NCBI RefSeq assembly: GCF_905147045.1
Contig: NC_065917.1
Location: 5,720,501 to 5,784,500, forward strand
Direction: 5' to 3'
Length of the DNA: 64,000 nucleotides
DNA from: Nymphalis io
Lineage: Eukaryota > Arthropoda > Insecta > Lepidoptera > Nymphalidae
Below are positions 33,101-44,514 of the stretch, piece by piece (the stretch's first letter is position 1; each line of letters begins with the position of its first letter). The position numbers were made by a program, and so were the translations under genes. The notes beneath the pieces were generated by a model. It saw only the letters and a list, made by a program, of their open reading frames with translations, was not told where the DNA came from and made no database searches.

Positions 33101-35110
33101 TTGTTGGTCACTAAGTGCTCAGGGTCTGTAGCTTTATATCCTTGCCATTATTAGGTCACAAAGCAGTCAACAAATTTCATGGTAATTGGTCAAACATTAT
33201 AGCTTATAATTCATCTCGTGCTAACGATGAAGGAAAGCATCGTGAGGAAACCTGCATGTGTCTAATTTCATTGAAATTATGCCACATGTGTATTCTACCA
33301 ACCCGCATTGGAGCAGCGTGGTGGAATAAGCTCCAAACCTTCTCATCAAAAGGGAGAGGAGGCCTTAGAGCAGCAGTGGGACATTAACAGGCTGTTACTT
33401 ATAGTTTTCTCTGTGGTACGGCTTTGTTTAAGTTAAAAGTAAGCTCATCTGGATAAGTACCACCCCCCCCATTAGATATTCTGCTGCCAAACAGTATACT
33501 TAGTATTCTTGTATTCTGGTTTGTTTATTTATTTATCAAATAGGAAGCCAACATTATATATTAAGAACAACAATTGTTATTGCATATATAAAAATATTTT
33601 AGCAAAATATATATCAATTATAGGCTAACATAGCAATTAAAAAAAAAATCTTTTTGATGAAAAACAAAAACATCTTTAACTTAAATAACAAAATAATTAA
33701 CTAAAATTTTGATAAAAATATAAACTAGTGCATTGTAATGTGTAAATTTGAATCTATACATTAAAAGATTGAAAAAAATGATAATTATTCTGTAAATATA
33801 AGAAAAAAAAATTAATTATGGTGGCTATTTACCATCAGATGGTCCATTTGTTCGTTAACATATACATCAGGATATATACTGACATACAATTTTTTTGGTT
33901 TTTCTATTGTATAGATAGTTGGACGAGCATATGGGCCACCTGATGGTAAGTGGTCACCAACATTGGCACTGGAAGAAATGTTAACCATTGACCAGCGCAT
34001 TGGCGATGTAAGCGAGGAGCGCCCTTGGGAACTAAGATGTTATGCAATTACACTGGCTCACCCTTCAAATCAGAACACAACAATACCAAGTACTGCTGTT
34101 TAGCGGTAGAATATCTGATGAGTGGATGGTACCTACCCAGAAGGGATTGCACAAAGCCCTACCACCAGTAAATAGTTGTACGTAAGATGACTTGTAGATA
34201 CCTACTCTTTCCTTTCAACTAACTCGGGATCTAAGTTTATACTTGACGTTGTAATTAAAGTCTTCACAGCATTCGTCTGAGTTAGTGTTTTAACGACCTG
34301 TTGTTCAATTATCTTCCATGTCACTGTGTCTGCGTAATCACTAATTGTTGTTTGTTCGTTCTTGTTTAACTCCGTAACATGTGGTGTTACTGAAATTATA
34401 TAATTTTTAATAAATATTTTTGTTGTTTTTTTACCGTTAATTTCAAATATTTTGTGTTAATCAAGGCGATATAGGCATTTGACAATCAAATTTTTATTGC
34501 ATATAAATTTTTACTGATAGCTATACAAAAAAGATATGCAGTAATTAATTATTCTATAATATAGGACAAATATAAAATACTATATTTTATTATAGTTTTA
34601 ATAGGCTTCACTTCCAAAGAAAGTAGATCGACAATTTACTAGCAATGGATTATGGAACACATATCATGCTATAATATATGCATATATCCTAACTGAAACT
34701 GAAAAGTAAAATAATATAAAACTTGCCTATTGGATCAAGTTTTTGTGTGAAACCGAAAAAAACTAATAAACGAAACTTACCACTTTAATATATATTACTC
34801 CTATATCGAAATACTTAAAATATTATATTATTATATACTCTATATTATATTATTATATATTAAATATTAGTAGGTTTCTTATATTATAATATCATAATTT
34901 TTTTATGAAAATCAATAAACATTCACCTGCCAAGGGTTTTGCTTGCAATAATCTTAGTTTTGAATTAAACAAAGCAAGATCTCTCATTTTTTTAGAGATA
35001 ATATCCTCGAAAGATTCATCAATTTTTGCGGAAAATAATTCCGTTGATAGTTTTCGTAGTTCATTTTCAAATTTGTTACTGACATCGCGGAGAGCTTTAA
35101 ATGCCGACAT
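30176..35110 (-). CDS. Coiled-coil protein, candidate CENP-H-like kinetochore subunit
   Basis: Four exons on the minus strand: 35110-34927, 34389-34206, 32768-32580 and 30344-30176 (TGA). The introns are GT/AG and the phases join, giving 241 aa. The start ATG is the first in frame after the shared promoter region. N-terminal residues 1-61 are helical (MSAFKALRDVSNKFENELRK). The middle is strongly coiled coil (IIEHLQKYKEKESQLRNLEL, VLQEKEDELLRTQQIWDESL). The C-terminus has a hydrophobic helix, then SGGYDWATDPHKRLNVLALA. Length, coiled-coil layout and the W-x-x-D-P near the end resemble CENP-H, a subunit of the inner kinetochore (CCAN), but this is a resemblance by eye. Any other small coiled-coil family is possible. 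AATAAA on the minus strand follows 6 bp after the stop. Introns 2 and 3 carry SINEs and a GC-rich repeat. Confidence 0.7.
30345..31146. other. Intron 3 part with TTTTGACT-rich palindromic block
   Basis: AT-rich intron of the coiled-coil gene. 30410-30600 repeats the words TTTGACTG, AGTCAAAA and AACTACTTTTAAC, and holds a perfect 20-bp palindrome AGTCAAAAGTACTTTTGACT (30553-30572). It may be a small MITE. No coding sequence. Confidence 0.45.
31147..31935. repeat. GC-rich island, probably LINE untranslated sequence
   Basis: About 790 bp far richer in GC than its flanks, with an internal run of about 22 T (31209-31230). No long ORF runs through it; the minus-strand ORF at 31151-31375 is made partly of the poly-A-coded lysine run. 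The sharp borders, homopolymer and composition suggest an inserted retroelement piece (LINE 5' or 3' UTR). A host CpG island is the alternative. Confidence 0.4.
32250..32554 (-). repeat. SINE family A, full length, beside an exon
   Basis: Starts CCGTACCGTAACAGCCTGTG and ends GGGCCATCTCGGC. AATTAAC flanks both ends as a probable short target duplication. The head end is only 25 bp from the end of exon 3 (32580) of the coiled-coil gene. The plus-strand reading ACCGTACCGTAACAG shows a tail of tandem ACGGT on the SINE's own strand. Confidence 0.85.
33200..33402 (+). repeat. SINE family A, 5'-truncated
   Basis: ATAATTCATCTCGTGCTAAC, GAGGAAACCTGCATGTGTCT, GGAGCAGCGTGGTGGAATAA and GGGACATTAACAGGCTGTTA. 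In intron 2 of the coiled-coil gene. A damaged family B 5' fragment follows at 33417-33525. Confidence 0.8.
33904..34172 (-). repeat. SINE family B, rearranged copy
   Basis: TTGGACGAGCATATGGGCCA, CCTGATGGTAAGTGGTCACC, GAACTAAGATGTTATG and CTTGGTAGAATATC-like sequence, ending GCACAAAGCCCTACCACCAG. About 25 bp around CCAGCGCATTGGCGATGTAA (33995-34017) is in inverted order relative to the family. In intron 2 of the coiled-coil gene. Confidence 0.75.
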
Positions 35111-35658
35111 TTATAAAAAAAATTTGTATCGTTTTCTTAATTTTTTCAAATGGAAAATATTCACAATGTTAATCGTTTCTACCGTTACCCAATTGAAATT
35201 ACAATGTTTGGAAACAATATTAAATGTCATATTATGTCAAAAGCATTTGCTTCAGTTTAGGAATATTTGTATTATATTTACGTACAACCTGATATTTAAA
35301 TATTACATATGGAATAAAATTATTAATTTTGAAATAATCTTTTATCATTTCATGGTATCTTTACTTAAAATGATATATTCGGATAATAATGATTTCATCA
35401 AATTTTGGTGACAGCACAGATAGCACCTTAAATTATTAAAATTTTTATTTTCTGTGACCCATACAAAATAAAGATTGTATGGAACACAGTATTGTCAAAT
35501 TTTGTGTGAACGGAATTCACAACAAATATGAATGTTACAATTTCTTAGTTCTTTTAAAAAATCTACAACAATATAATGGAATAAACATCTAGTACCTTAT
35601 CAGCGGCCGGCCCCTCTGTATGAAAAAAACTCATTCTCACGCATAAAACACATTAAAA
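35111..35658. promoter_or_regulatory. Shared divergent promoter region
   Basis: The 548 bp between the start codons of the coiled-coil gene (minus) and the F-box gene (plus). It is AT-rich, with one GC-rich patch GCGGCCGGCCCC at about 35602-35613. No TATA box can be assigned with confidence. The head-to-head layout makes shared control possible. Confidence 0.5.
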
Positions 35659-36921
35659 ATGATTGAAATTGAAACCTACTTTATGGAGTCATTGCCGACA
35701 GAGATTTTGATCTACATATTCACATTTCTGACACCGAAAGAACAAGCAAAATGCCGTCAAGTCTGCTGGAGATGGAAGCGTATCATCGACAAGCTTTCAA
35801 ACAACGACTGCTTATGGCTCAAACACTGCAAGAAAGACTTTAAAGACATTTATTCAGTAGCATATTACAAACGAGTGCATGGATTAAACTGGTGTAATAT
35901 CTACCGATCGTTAACACTCTGGGCGAAATTAGATAAAGCGAGTGAATCGATTGATGAATTTGCATCCGCGACAGGCTGTATGGACGAAATACGAGATTTT
36001 CAACTGCTAAGATATGGCCTGATAGGTGTTCATACTCGAGGTGCAATTAATTATTACGACTTGGACACATTAAAGCCATCTAGAAGAACATCTATATCAG
36101 GTAATTATCTTCGTTACGTTGAAAACGATGATACTATAATAATATTAGGTTACAATCTAAATTTATTCATAGTACGAAAACTTATAACCGAGTCACACAA
36201 TGAAACCAGTATGACATTTCATAATGTAAAAACGTTTCTCTTGGTCGAAGATGATTTATTCTATATATCGTTAACCGATGAAGTTTTTTTATGTAGATTA
36301 CAAGAAGATAGTTTAAAAGCTGTGTTTCTTAATCAAGTCGAGAGTAGCATCATGTCGGTTGGATATGATAATGGAAACATTAACATACTTACATTTCGAA
36401 AAGAAATCTTTTCTATTGTTGGTCATGAATTGATACATCGAGGCTTTTTAGATACATCAACAAATCTATTACATGAGTTAAATAAATACAACTTTCTTGA
36501 GAACCTAGACTGGAGAGTGTACTTCCAATGGATGTATGTGTTGAAACATATAATTCCAGATGGTCCATTACGTGATATTATCATTATTAAAACATACGGA
36601 GAGGCAGTTTTTGTAGGTTCCAGTTGGGGCGTATTTCGTATTTACTACGCTCCATATAAAGATGATAAATTTGATCTATTTAATTCGGAACCAGTAAAGC
36701 AAATAAATTTTATGGAGCGGTATGATTGCCCCGTGCTGTCAATGTGCCCCATAATTCAAATAGACGTAATTGAAGATGAAGATAGCCATATGATTTTTAT
36801 AGCAATGCCAAAGAAAATTGCTGTTGTAACATATAGTCACAGTTCTAAAGGTACAACCTCAGCTGCAATGTTGCCATATAGAGGAGTATATAAAATAAAA
36901 ATGCTAAATGTTTCTGATTAA
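35659..36921 (+). CDS. F-box protein with beta-propeller-like C-terminal part
   Basis: A single uninterrupted exon of 420 aa. An F-box lies at residues 9-60 (MESLPTEILIYIFTFLTPKE, CRQVCWRWKRIIDK, LWLKHCKKDF). F-boxes bind Skp1 in SCF ubiquitin ligases, and the rest of the protein selects substrates. Residues 90-415 contain repeated beta-rich units with motifs such as DDTIIILGYNLNLFIVRKL, EAVFVGSSWGVFRIYYAPYK and HMIFIAMPKKIAVVTYSHS, suggesting a diverged WD-like propeller, although no canonical WD dipeptides are regular. The first ATG gives an eight-residue extension before MESLPTE, and either start is possible. AATAAA lies at 36989. The lack of introns may indicate an origin by retroposition or a naturally intronless gene. 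I cannot name an orthologue. Confidence 0.9.
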   Translation: MIEIETYFMESLPTEILIYIFTFLTPKEQAKCRQVCWRWKRIIDKLSNNDCLWLKHCKKDFKDIYSVAYYKRVHGLNWCNIYRSLTLWAKLDKASESIDEFASATGCMDEIRDFQLLRYGLIGVHTRGAINYYDLDTLKPSRRTSISGNYLRYVENDDTIIILGYNLNLFIVRKLITESHNETSMTFHNVKTFLLVEDDLFYISLTDEVFLCRLQEDSLKAVFLNQVESSIMSVGYDNGNINILTFRKEIFSIVGHELIHRGFLDTSTNLLHELNKYNFLENLDWRVYFQWMYVLKHIIPDGPLRDIIIIKTYGEAVFVGSSWGVFRIYYAPYKDDKFDLFNSEPVKQINFMERYDCPVLSMCPIIQIDVIEDEDSHMIFIAMPKKIAVVTYSHSSKGTTSAAMLPYRGVYKIKMLNVSD

Positions 36922-39261
36922 ACCTTTTCTTATATATTATATTTAATGTAAAAACTTTACCTAATTATTTACATTAAGATAACATTTTAATAAATGCTCT
37001 GAAAAAAAAAGTTTCAAAAATATCCCATAACAATTTTTATAATCTTTTTCACTTTTGTACTTTTTAATAATTAAAAGACAAAATAAAATATCTTTTTGAC
37101 AATATGTAAAAAAAAAAAAACACTTATGGACTACAGATGTTGAACTTTGCAATGAGCCAAATATTAAAATAATAATTAAATTAAACCTATTTAATAAAAT
37201 AATTAGAAGTTTATTTAAAAAAAAAATGCTTGCCTAAAAGAGTATTATTTTTATTTATTTGTTTTTTAGTTCGGTTAATTTGTTAATGATGGTTAATAAT
37301 TTTAAGTTAGATATTTATTTTTATTTCTTAAACAATTAAAAATTGTTGAACCGTGAGTTCAGTCATAGACCACTGTTTAAAAAAAACATGTATATAACTT
37401 TTAATAAATGTTGTTCCAATTTTCAAAAGGGTTGACAGTAATGATCCCGCCATAAGCCATAGGCTTAAAAACTAGAACCTTTATACTACATAAACCACTC
37501 AGATAATTTTTAATAGTAGTATCATTACTATTTTACAATAAATGATTATAAAAATGTTGTTTATAAAAACACATTTTAAATTAATTAGATATAATATGAT
37601 TCTCTCATGAGGTTTTCTTATCAAAAAGTATGTACAACTTTGTAACAAAAATCTATAGATCTTATTTTTCTAGGATTTAATAATTAATTTATATTTATTT
37701 TGTTAAAAATATTATTTGTCTGTGATTATGATTATATAAAATCAATTAAAAAAATAACATGTAATTCATTGTGTTGTGTACTAAAAAATATATATATAAT
37801 ATTTGATCTCAATTATCTGGTAGAGACCAGATGGTGTTACAGATTCCATTGATTGTCAGAATGACGCTACTGTAGCTAGAAGGTAGTATAAGCTAGTATT
37901 ACCTGAAATTAATATGTGTTTATTAATTGGGATTAAGGAGTTTGATTTGAAAATAGCAAATGGCTAAGTTTCAATTTATTTATGTTTGACTCTATCGATG
38001 TTTCTAGCTCCAACAACGCCGTCTACATTTAATACATTTTGAGGGACACTTTTTATAACACTTCTTTATTCCATATTATAATAACTACTATATTAGAGCT
38101 CTGTTTTATTTATTAAAATGTCCGTATGCTAAGTGAATTCGTTCCATACGGGTTCGTTCGTATGGACGGTTAACTTTGAAGCGGCGAAGATTAATTTGGC
38201 TAACTTATGAATAATAACTGCAATAACCGTTATAATTTGCGCTTAATTTGATTTTAAATAAATATAAGTATTTTTAAATATATACCGCGCTTTTACATTA
38301 TGCCAATTGTTTTTTTTTTTGGCGTGTATTTACGCTATTTGAGCGCAAGCCGCAAAATATTCTGCCAATGTCACTTTGTTTTTTGTAGTTTGTAACTGAC
38401 AGCCGTCAGAAATGCATTCACTCGGCAGCCGGAATTCAGTGTTGTATGCTGAGAGTATATCGAATATTTGATCTCAATTACTTTTAATGTTCATATTTTT
38501 TACATAAAGTCGGAACTACACGGAAGTAGGAGTTAGTTCAAATAGTACATTTGAACTAAACAATCTTTGAGATATGATTAATATATCGTGATAGTTTCTA
38601 TAACTTTGTTTAATTTATAATACACTAGTCTATTTTATAGTATATGCTTAGAATAAAAATAGTAGCGTAAGTAGCGTTTGCGGGCCACAACGCAATGAGT
38701 CAGGGGCCTAGAAAAAAAAAATTGTTGTCAAAGAATCTTTTGTAGCTTCTTGATTCAACAGAAGCTTTGAACAAAAAACAACAAACAAACGAACGAACAA
38801 ATTGAAACAAAAATTGGTTGCACTGGCATATCTACGTCACTGAGAAATAATTGATTTAGATTTTAGACAATAATGAGAAATTGTCAAACATATTGCAAAA
38901 TGGACATTGAAAGGTAGGCAATTAATTGTTTTTCTATGTCTATCATGTTTGACAATTAAAGCGAAAAGAAATCATAGCGTTTCTTCTTTATTTTATAAAT
39001 GTTGAAACTTACCGTTTTATATCATTTATGGATTTAAAAAAATATATTTCAATATTTTCAAAAGGAAGAAGAAACGCGATGACATACAATATGAACCTAT
39101 TCTATGTTTAAAAAACTTTGTCATATATTTCGAATATATTTACAATTAGGAAGCTTTCGCATTTTAAGTGGACTAGACGAAATCCAGGAGAAGGATTTTA
39201 GATAGTTGGGGCAAGCGATGGTAGAGAAGTGGAGTCGAGAGTACATATCATGACATGCTTC
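36922..39261. other. AT-rich intergenic DNA, no gene seen
   Basis: 3' flank of the F-box gene with its poly(A) signal, then AT-rich sequence. A repeat word shared with 28970-29060 (AGCTCCAACAACGCCGTC, then ATTTTGAGGGACACTTTTTA) occurs near 38005. Otherwise nothing is recognised. Confidence 0.5.
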
Positions 39262-39545
39262 GATGGTTGTCTAGCTTTTAAGGCCACAGAACCGCAAGTC
39301 CTGGGTTCAATTATTGGACTCTTGTTTAGATTGGTCACTAGCTGCACGGAGTCTCAAAGTTGACAGTGCATACACTCCTTTGCCTTGAAAGCACTTTGAA
39401 GGGTTGGTGCTGCGCCTAAACTCTTTCCGATAGCATTGGATTCACCGTCCCATTGAATTAAAAGAGGATAAAGATTGCACTTGTGTTTTGCACTCACTTG
39501 TGCACTATAATTTTTCCCGCGTAATCGATGTTTGCATAAACGAAA
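39262..39545 (+). repeat. SINE family D, decayed full-length copy
   Basis: GGTTGTCTAGCTTTTAAGGC, AAGTCCTGGGTTCAATTATT (box B), GCGCCTAAACTCTTTCCGAT and GCACTCACTTGTGCACTATA. Many substitutions. Confidence 0.6.
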
Positions 39546-39960
39546 TTAAATAAGGTTTTCTACACATGAGCAATACTGTTTTTGTAAAAATTGATAAAAA
39601 ATGTGTTAAATGATTTGTGATAATTAAATTATAATTAAAATATTAGAGGAATATTTTTTGTTAATTATTATAAGCTTTTAATGCTTTAGCTATAAAATGT
39701 GTCTTTTTACGTGTAAATGTAAATTTGAATAATTTTAAAACGTTAGTTTTTTTAGCTTTATGCTTAAATATTAATCTGAATAAATAATTCATTTGCTAAT
39801 TTGTCTTTTTTTCAATGTATTTATTTATTTATATAATAAACGACGCCCCACCGTCATGTCTACTCTACTCTATATTTTTAGAAAAATATGAAACATATTT
39901 ACTATAGCAACAAATCTCTGTGTTTTATTTATTTTATTTTTAATTGTAAAGCAATTTATC

Positions 39961-40254
39961 CGTAACAGCCTGTGAATGTCCCACTACTGGGCTAAAGGCC
40001 TCTTCTCCCTTTTTTTAAGAAGGTTTGGAGCTTATTCCACGCTGCTCCAGTGCGGGTTGGGTGAATAAACATGTGGCAGAATTTCAGTAAAATTAGACAC
40101 GTGCAGGTTTCCTCACGATGTTTTGCTTCACCGTAAAAACGAGATGTATTATAATTACAACTTAAGCACATGAAAATTCAATGGTGCTTGCCCGGGCTTG
40201 AACCCACGATCATCGGTTAAGATTCACGCGTTCTTACCACTGGGCCATCTCGGT
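39961..40254 (-). repeat. SINE family A, full length
   Basis: CCGTAACAGCCTGTGAATGT to TTGAACCCACGATCATCGGT, TTCTTACCACTGGGCCATCT and CGG. A few small deletions. Confidence 0.85.
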
Positions 40255-41620
40255 TATTTAATACCGATTTATTTAGTAAAGCAATTTAATAAAAATAAAT
40301 TTTCACACCAAGCGCCTCGTGCACATTTTTTTAATTTATAATACTGTTTACTTTTTCTTATCTATATATTGAAGTTGAGTTGAAGCGGTCGGGAGAGTAT
40401 TATTATTATATATTATATTAACTTATATATTATAAAATCTTAGTAACTAATAAAGATTTTCGTCTTAATGAAATAAAACAATGATTGTGCTGTGATATAC
40501 GACGACATTATATGTAGCGCTTCACCAGCGGCTTCGTTAGCGTAATACGTCAGAATTGTTAAATACCAATTTCCATAGCTCTTTCTCTATAAATTAAGGC
40601 TTTTTATACAAACTTTCATCCGCTTACTTACCTTAGAATTTAAATTAAAAAAAAAAACTTCCTAATAGCTTACCTATTGTGTAAAAGGAACACATGCAAA
40701 TTTTTATGGCGCTAATTCCAGTGGTTAGGGCTGTGCTTAAATATGTCATTTTGTCACAGATACATATAGACATACAGATTAAATACCTTGTCACGTCAAT
40801 TTAATGTCAAAGTTGTTTATTATTCGTTTCTCCTAGGAATCGGCTTTAGCTAGCGATTACATTCAGTGTGTTGTTACATGATTTTAAAATATTAATTACC
40901 GTAATTTATTAATTTTATTGATTATTATAAGATAGCAACTGACTGTATTAATATAATATTAATTGTCATGCCGTGTGTTAGCAATGCCATCTAGCTTAAA
41001 TTATGTAAGTTCGTAATTTTAATGTATGTCCCGCTCGTATTCTGTTTGCGTACTTATATAAATACATAAATAGGGCTATTTTGTAAGAATAAACTCGAAA
41101 CTCACCTTAGGTAACGGTCGTCAAATATCAGAAAGTGATGTGCGATATTGACCGTTGTATTTGTGAAAATTCAAGGATACAAATATCAAAATAGTATCTA
41201 TCTAAATAGATAGTTCTTACAGAATATCACTGCTATACTATAAAATGAAATGAAATAATATTTATTTCTCTAAACACAAAGGAAAATTTTACAAGTAAGT
41301 TCAATGAATAATATAAAACCGTTTTCAAAGTACACATTCCTTTGTGGTATACTAGAACTGTTTTACAGATTACCAGTACCATTCGCACGGAACGATGTAA
41401 TTATTCTTGACTAAATTTAAGCGTACGAATTTTGTACATCATATCAAATCATAAAAAAGAAATATAATTGAAATATTAAATAATGGCAAGCAATATAATA
41501 TTGTATACATATTATAAGTATGTGAGTATGTGTATTTGTGCGTGTGTGTGTTTTGTTTTGCAAGCAATGGATCCACCTTTTGAATGTTTTTTATATGTTA
41601 ATGGTAACTAGCTAGTAGCA
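40255..41620. other. AT-rich intergenic DNA, nothing recognised
   Basis: No ORF or repeat could be supported. A TG-rich short run is at about 41519-41552. Confidence 0.5.
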
Positions 41621-41886
41621 TTTTGACGAGTCGGTTGGCGTGGTTGGTGGATGCTTGCCTTTCACGCCGAAGGTTGTGGGTTCGATTCCCACCCAGGACA
41701 TGTATTTGTGTGCATGAACATGTCTGTTTGTCCTGAGTCTGGGTGTAATTATCTATATAAGTATGTATTTACAAAAGAAAAATAGTATATGTAGTATATC
41801 AGTTGTCTGGTTTCCATAGTACAAGCTCTGTACAAGCTTAATTTGGGATCGGGTCGTGTGTGAAAAAATGTCCCAGGATATTATTT
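41621..41886 (+). repeat. SINE family C, full length with intact tRNA-like head
   Basis: TGACGAGTCGGTTGGCGTGG (box A), TGCCTTTCACGCCGAAGG, GTGGGTTCGATTCCCACCC (box B with paired stem), then the body GAACATGTCTGTTTGTCCTG and the end TCCCAGGATATTAT. The T-arm stem pairs perfectly. A tRNA finder may call this a tRNA pseudogene. Confidence 0.9.
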
Positions 41887-41934
41887 TAATTATTTTGAAA
41901 TAAATTATAATTATGGTAGGAAAGTGTTTATTAA

Positions 41935-44321
41935 TTAGTAAATAAAATCACATGAAGAGCGATCAGGGAATTGCAAAAGGGTATAATAATCTAAATTCGA
42001 TTGCATAATAAACGGTGAAAATGTAGACGCAACTGTACGAGTTTTGTTTTCTTTCTTCAGTTTTTCATTGCTTTTAACGTGTGGTATGTTTTTTCTATCC
42101 TCGATTTCTTCGTAATTAAATCCGTAAACTTTAATCGAATGCTCTGAAGGTGTTATCGTATCCCTTTCTCTTTTCTTAAACCTTGAATTGTACTCAGAAT
42201 ATTTCTGTCCGATTATATCACGATCGATGATTTTTGGTGTTTTTTTTGGTTTCATTGATATAATCATACGTCTTTTGAGCACACATTCATGTCTGTCTAA
42301 ATTATCGTCAGCTCGTATATGCTTTTTTTTCTCGTACACATATTTCTTATGTTTATTTTTGGCCATTACTTTTAGAGCTTGGAATAAATTTGACGGTTCT
42401 TCGAACGTTGGCTTTTGTAATTCGTCTTTGAAGATATTTATCAGATTCCTTTTTCTGTTGTTTCTGATGGATCTCTTTTTACTTGGAAAGCTGTGTGTGT
42501 CTGGTATTTTCGTATTCCATGTGTATTCACACGATTTTACCGAAACTCTAGGATTTATGCGTTTTAGAGGTTTATGATTGGAAAATCTTACATTAATGGG
42601 CTCCTCAAAATGTTGTTTTTCGTGTTCTGTTGTTTTCATTGGTGTTTTCTTTACTGAATTTTTTGTTTGATCATTTGATTCTAATTTATTTGTGATTGTT
42701 AGCTTTTTTGCTACCGATTCGTTTATTTCTAATGCGGTATTCGATTCGCTTAGTGTTTGATCTTTAAGATTGTAAGAATTGAAAGTGCTTTCTAATAAAT
42801 CAACGAATAGATTGTAAATTTTTTTCTCCCCCTCTTTCGCTATTTGTGAAGCTATTGTTTCTGGTTCATCTTTAATCCTTATTTTTTTTTCTTTTTTGAC
42901 TGGTCCCTCCTCTAATAAATCTCTCGCTATACTTTTTGTTACTCCATTGTTCAACAAAATATCTCTAATTGGGTGTACCTTCGTTTTCTCCTCTTTTATA
43001 CTAAATGCTTCGGAGTAATTGGACGGCGTTTGTGCTATTTCTTTCGTCGATTGTAAGATAATGAATTGATCGTCGTCGTTATTAATGTTTTTATTTAGAA
43101 TTCTTGATTTATACTTACCTTGTTTATTGGGTTTCTCAGTCCTTGGATCTGTTTCATGTCTAAGTCCAGACCGTGTTCTACCTTTACTGTTTTTAATGTC
43201 CTTTTGGTCTTGGGTGTCTGGATATTGTGTACCAGATGTTGATTTCGAGAGTATTCTTAAAATGGAAGCCAGAAACCTTTTCTGTCCAGGTTTCGGTCTT
43301 GGCGGAGGTCTTCGATTTGTTTCGTAGTCATTCGCTTCTGAAAGTTGAAATATTAAACTTTTAGAATAATTATAGATCGAAACGCGTATAGCTTATTAAC
43401 CTAAAGTTGAGTTTCTTTGGGTTTATTCTAGGACCTTGAAATCTGCTTGGAAGCCATTAGACCAAGACTTCTTATTTAATAATACTGTAACAACGTTCAG
43501 GTTTTTTTATTATTTATAAGTTATTTCAAGGTTCACTGGTCTGGTCATGTTATCTGGTCATGTCAATGTATAACGTCGATCAGAAATAGCACCATCGTTT
43601 GTTGTACGAATATGTCAGATCCCAAACTAAGCAGAGCTTACACTATGGAAACCAGACATCTGATATACTACATATACTTTTTCTTTTGTAAATACGTGTT
43701 TATATGGATAATTACCAGACTCAGGACAAATAGACATGTTCATGCACACAAATGTTTGGCCTGGGTGGGAATCGAACCCACAACTTTCGGCGTGAAAGGC
43801 AAGTATCTACCACCAACGTCAACCGGCCAGTCAATTATGTTAATTACTTACTTTATTATTACAAGCTAGCGTCTAAAGTTTTTGTATGTACTTATAAACT
43901 ATAGTATATGCATTGTCCAATCACCTTGTGTGTACAAAGGAGACTTAAACACTTTTCTGTCCACATATACTCCTCGCTTCTTCACCAAATTGGGTGTGAA
44001 ATCACCATCGCTTATACTTTTCTTATTCTTCTTAGGTTTTAAAGATATGCCGTTATTTGATTTAGATTTAACGATCGTCGACAACTGTTCCATTTGTGTG
44101 GTCTTCGTTACGTTTTTGTTTTGCTGAAATGTTTTGTTTGCTGGAAAAATAAGGATGACTTTTTATATATAATATATATATCTTTTTTTTACTTTTTCAT
44201 GATTGACTTCAAATTTTGACAATGTTTGATTTTTTATTTATTTCATTTAATAAATATGTAATTGACAGATTAATTAAATTACATCTTTTAAAGATTTTGC
44301 TTTTAATAGTATGGACGCCAT
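41935..44321 (-). CDS. Unrecognised Lys/Asn-rich basic protein
   Basis: Minus-strand model: exon 44321-44283 (ATG), 44123-43925 and 43337-41935 (TAA), 546 aa with joining phases. The last two exons are well supported by a 467-codon open frame and clean AG/GT borders. The first exon (MASILLKAKSLKD) is a best guess, the only upstream ATG that splices in phase. The protein is highly basic and low complexity, with Lys/Arg/Asn/Ser throughout: a Pro-rich patch (NRRPPPRPKPGQKR), nuclear-signal-like clusters (KKRSIRNNRKRN, RFKKRERD) and a C-terminus ending PDRSSCDFIY. I recognise no domain. It is divergent from another Lys/Asn-rich gene at 44515. It may be nuclear, but this is inferred from charge only. 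Minus-strand AATAAA overlaps the region just after the stop (41927-41932). A SINE C lies in intron 2. Confidence 0.7.
43603..43835 (-). repeat. SINE family C copy
   Basis: CAGATCCCAAACTAAGCAGA, GACATCTGATATACTACATA, TGGGTGGGAATCGAACCCAC and GTCAACCGGCCAGTCA. In intron 2 of the basic-protein gene. Confidence 0.85.
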
Positions 44322-44514
44322 TAACACGTGAAAATATTAATGAAATCCTTTATTAATGTTTATTTCCTATTTATGATAATAAGAAAAACCTCCTTGTTTA
44401 AATATAACGTTATCTAGATGGCAATGACATTTTAAATCATTTGACATTTAAACAAATTAAAATTATCCGTATAATACAATATATTTAAATTTTAAAGTGT
44501 CTAAAATCTTTACA
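44322..44514. promoter_or_regulatory. Short divergent promoter region
   Basis: Only about 193 bp separate the modelled start codons of the two Lys/Asn-rich genes. If the first exon of the minus gene is wrong, the gap is up to 391 bp. AT-rich, with no motif assigned. Confidence 0.4.

Noticed and set aside
34905..35411. 168-aa plus-strand ORF
   Set aside because: It lies antisense to the first exon of the coiled-coil gene and into its promoter. AT-rich composition, no family features.
41621..41700. tRNA-like sequence with paired T-arm
   Set aside because: It is the head of SINE family C. The same head recurs in the other C copies and continues into the SINE body.
42188..42577. 129-aa plus-strand hydrophobic ORF
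   Set aside because: Antisense shadow of the basic-protein exon; Phe/Leu richness comes from reading Lys codons backwards.
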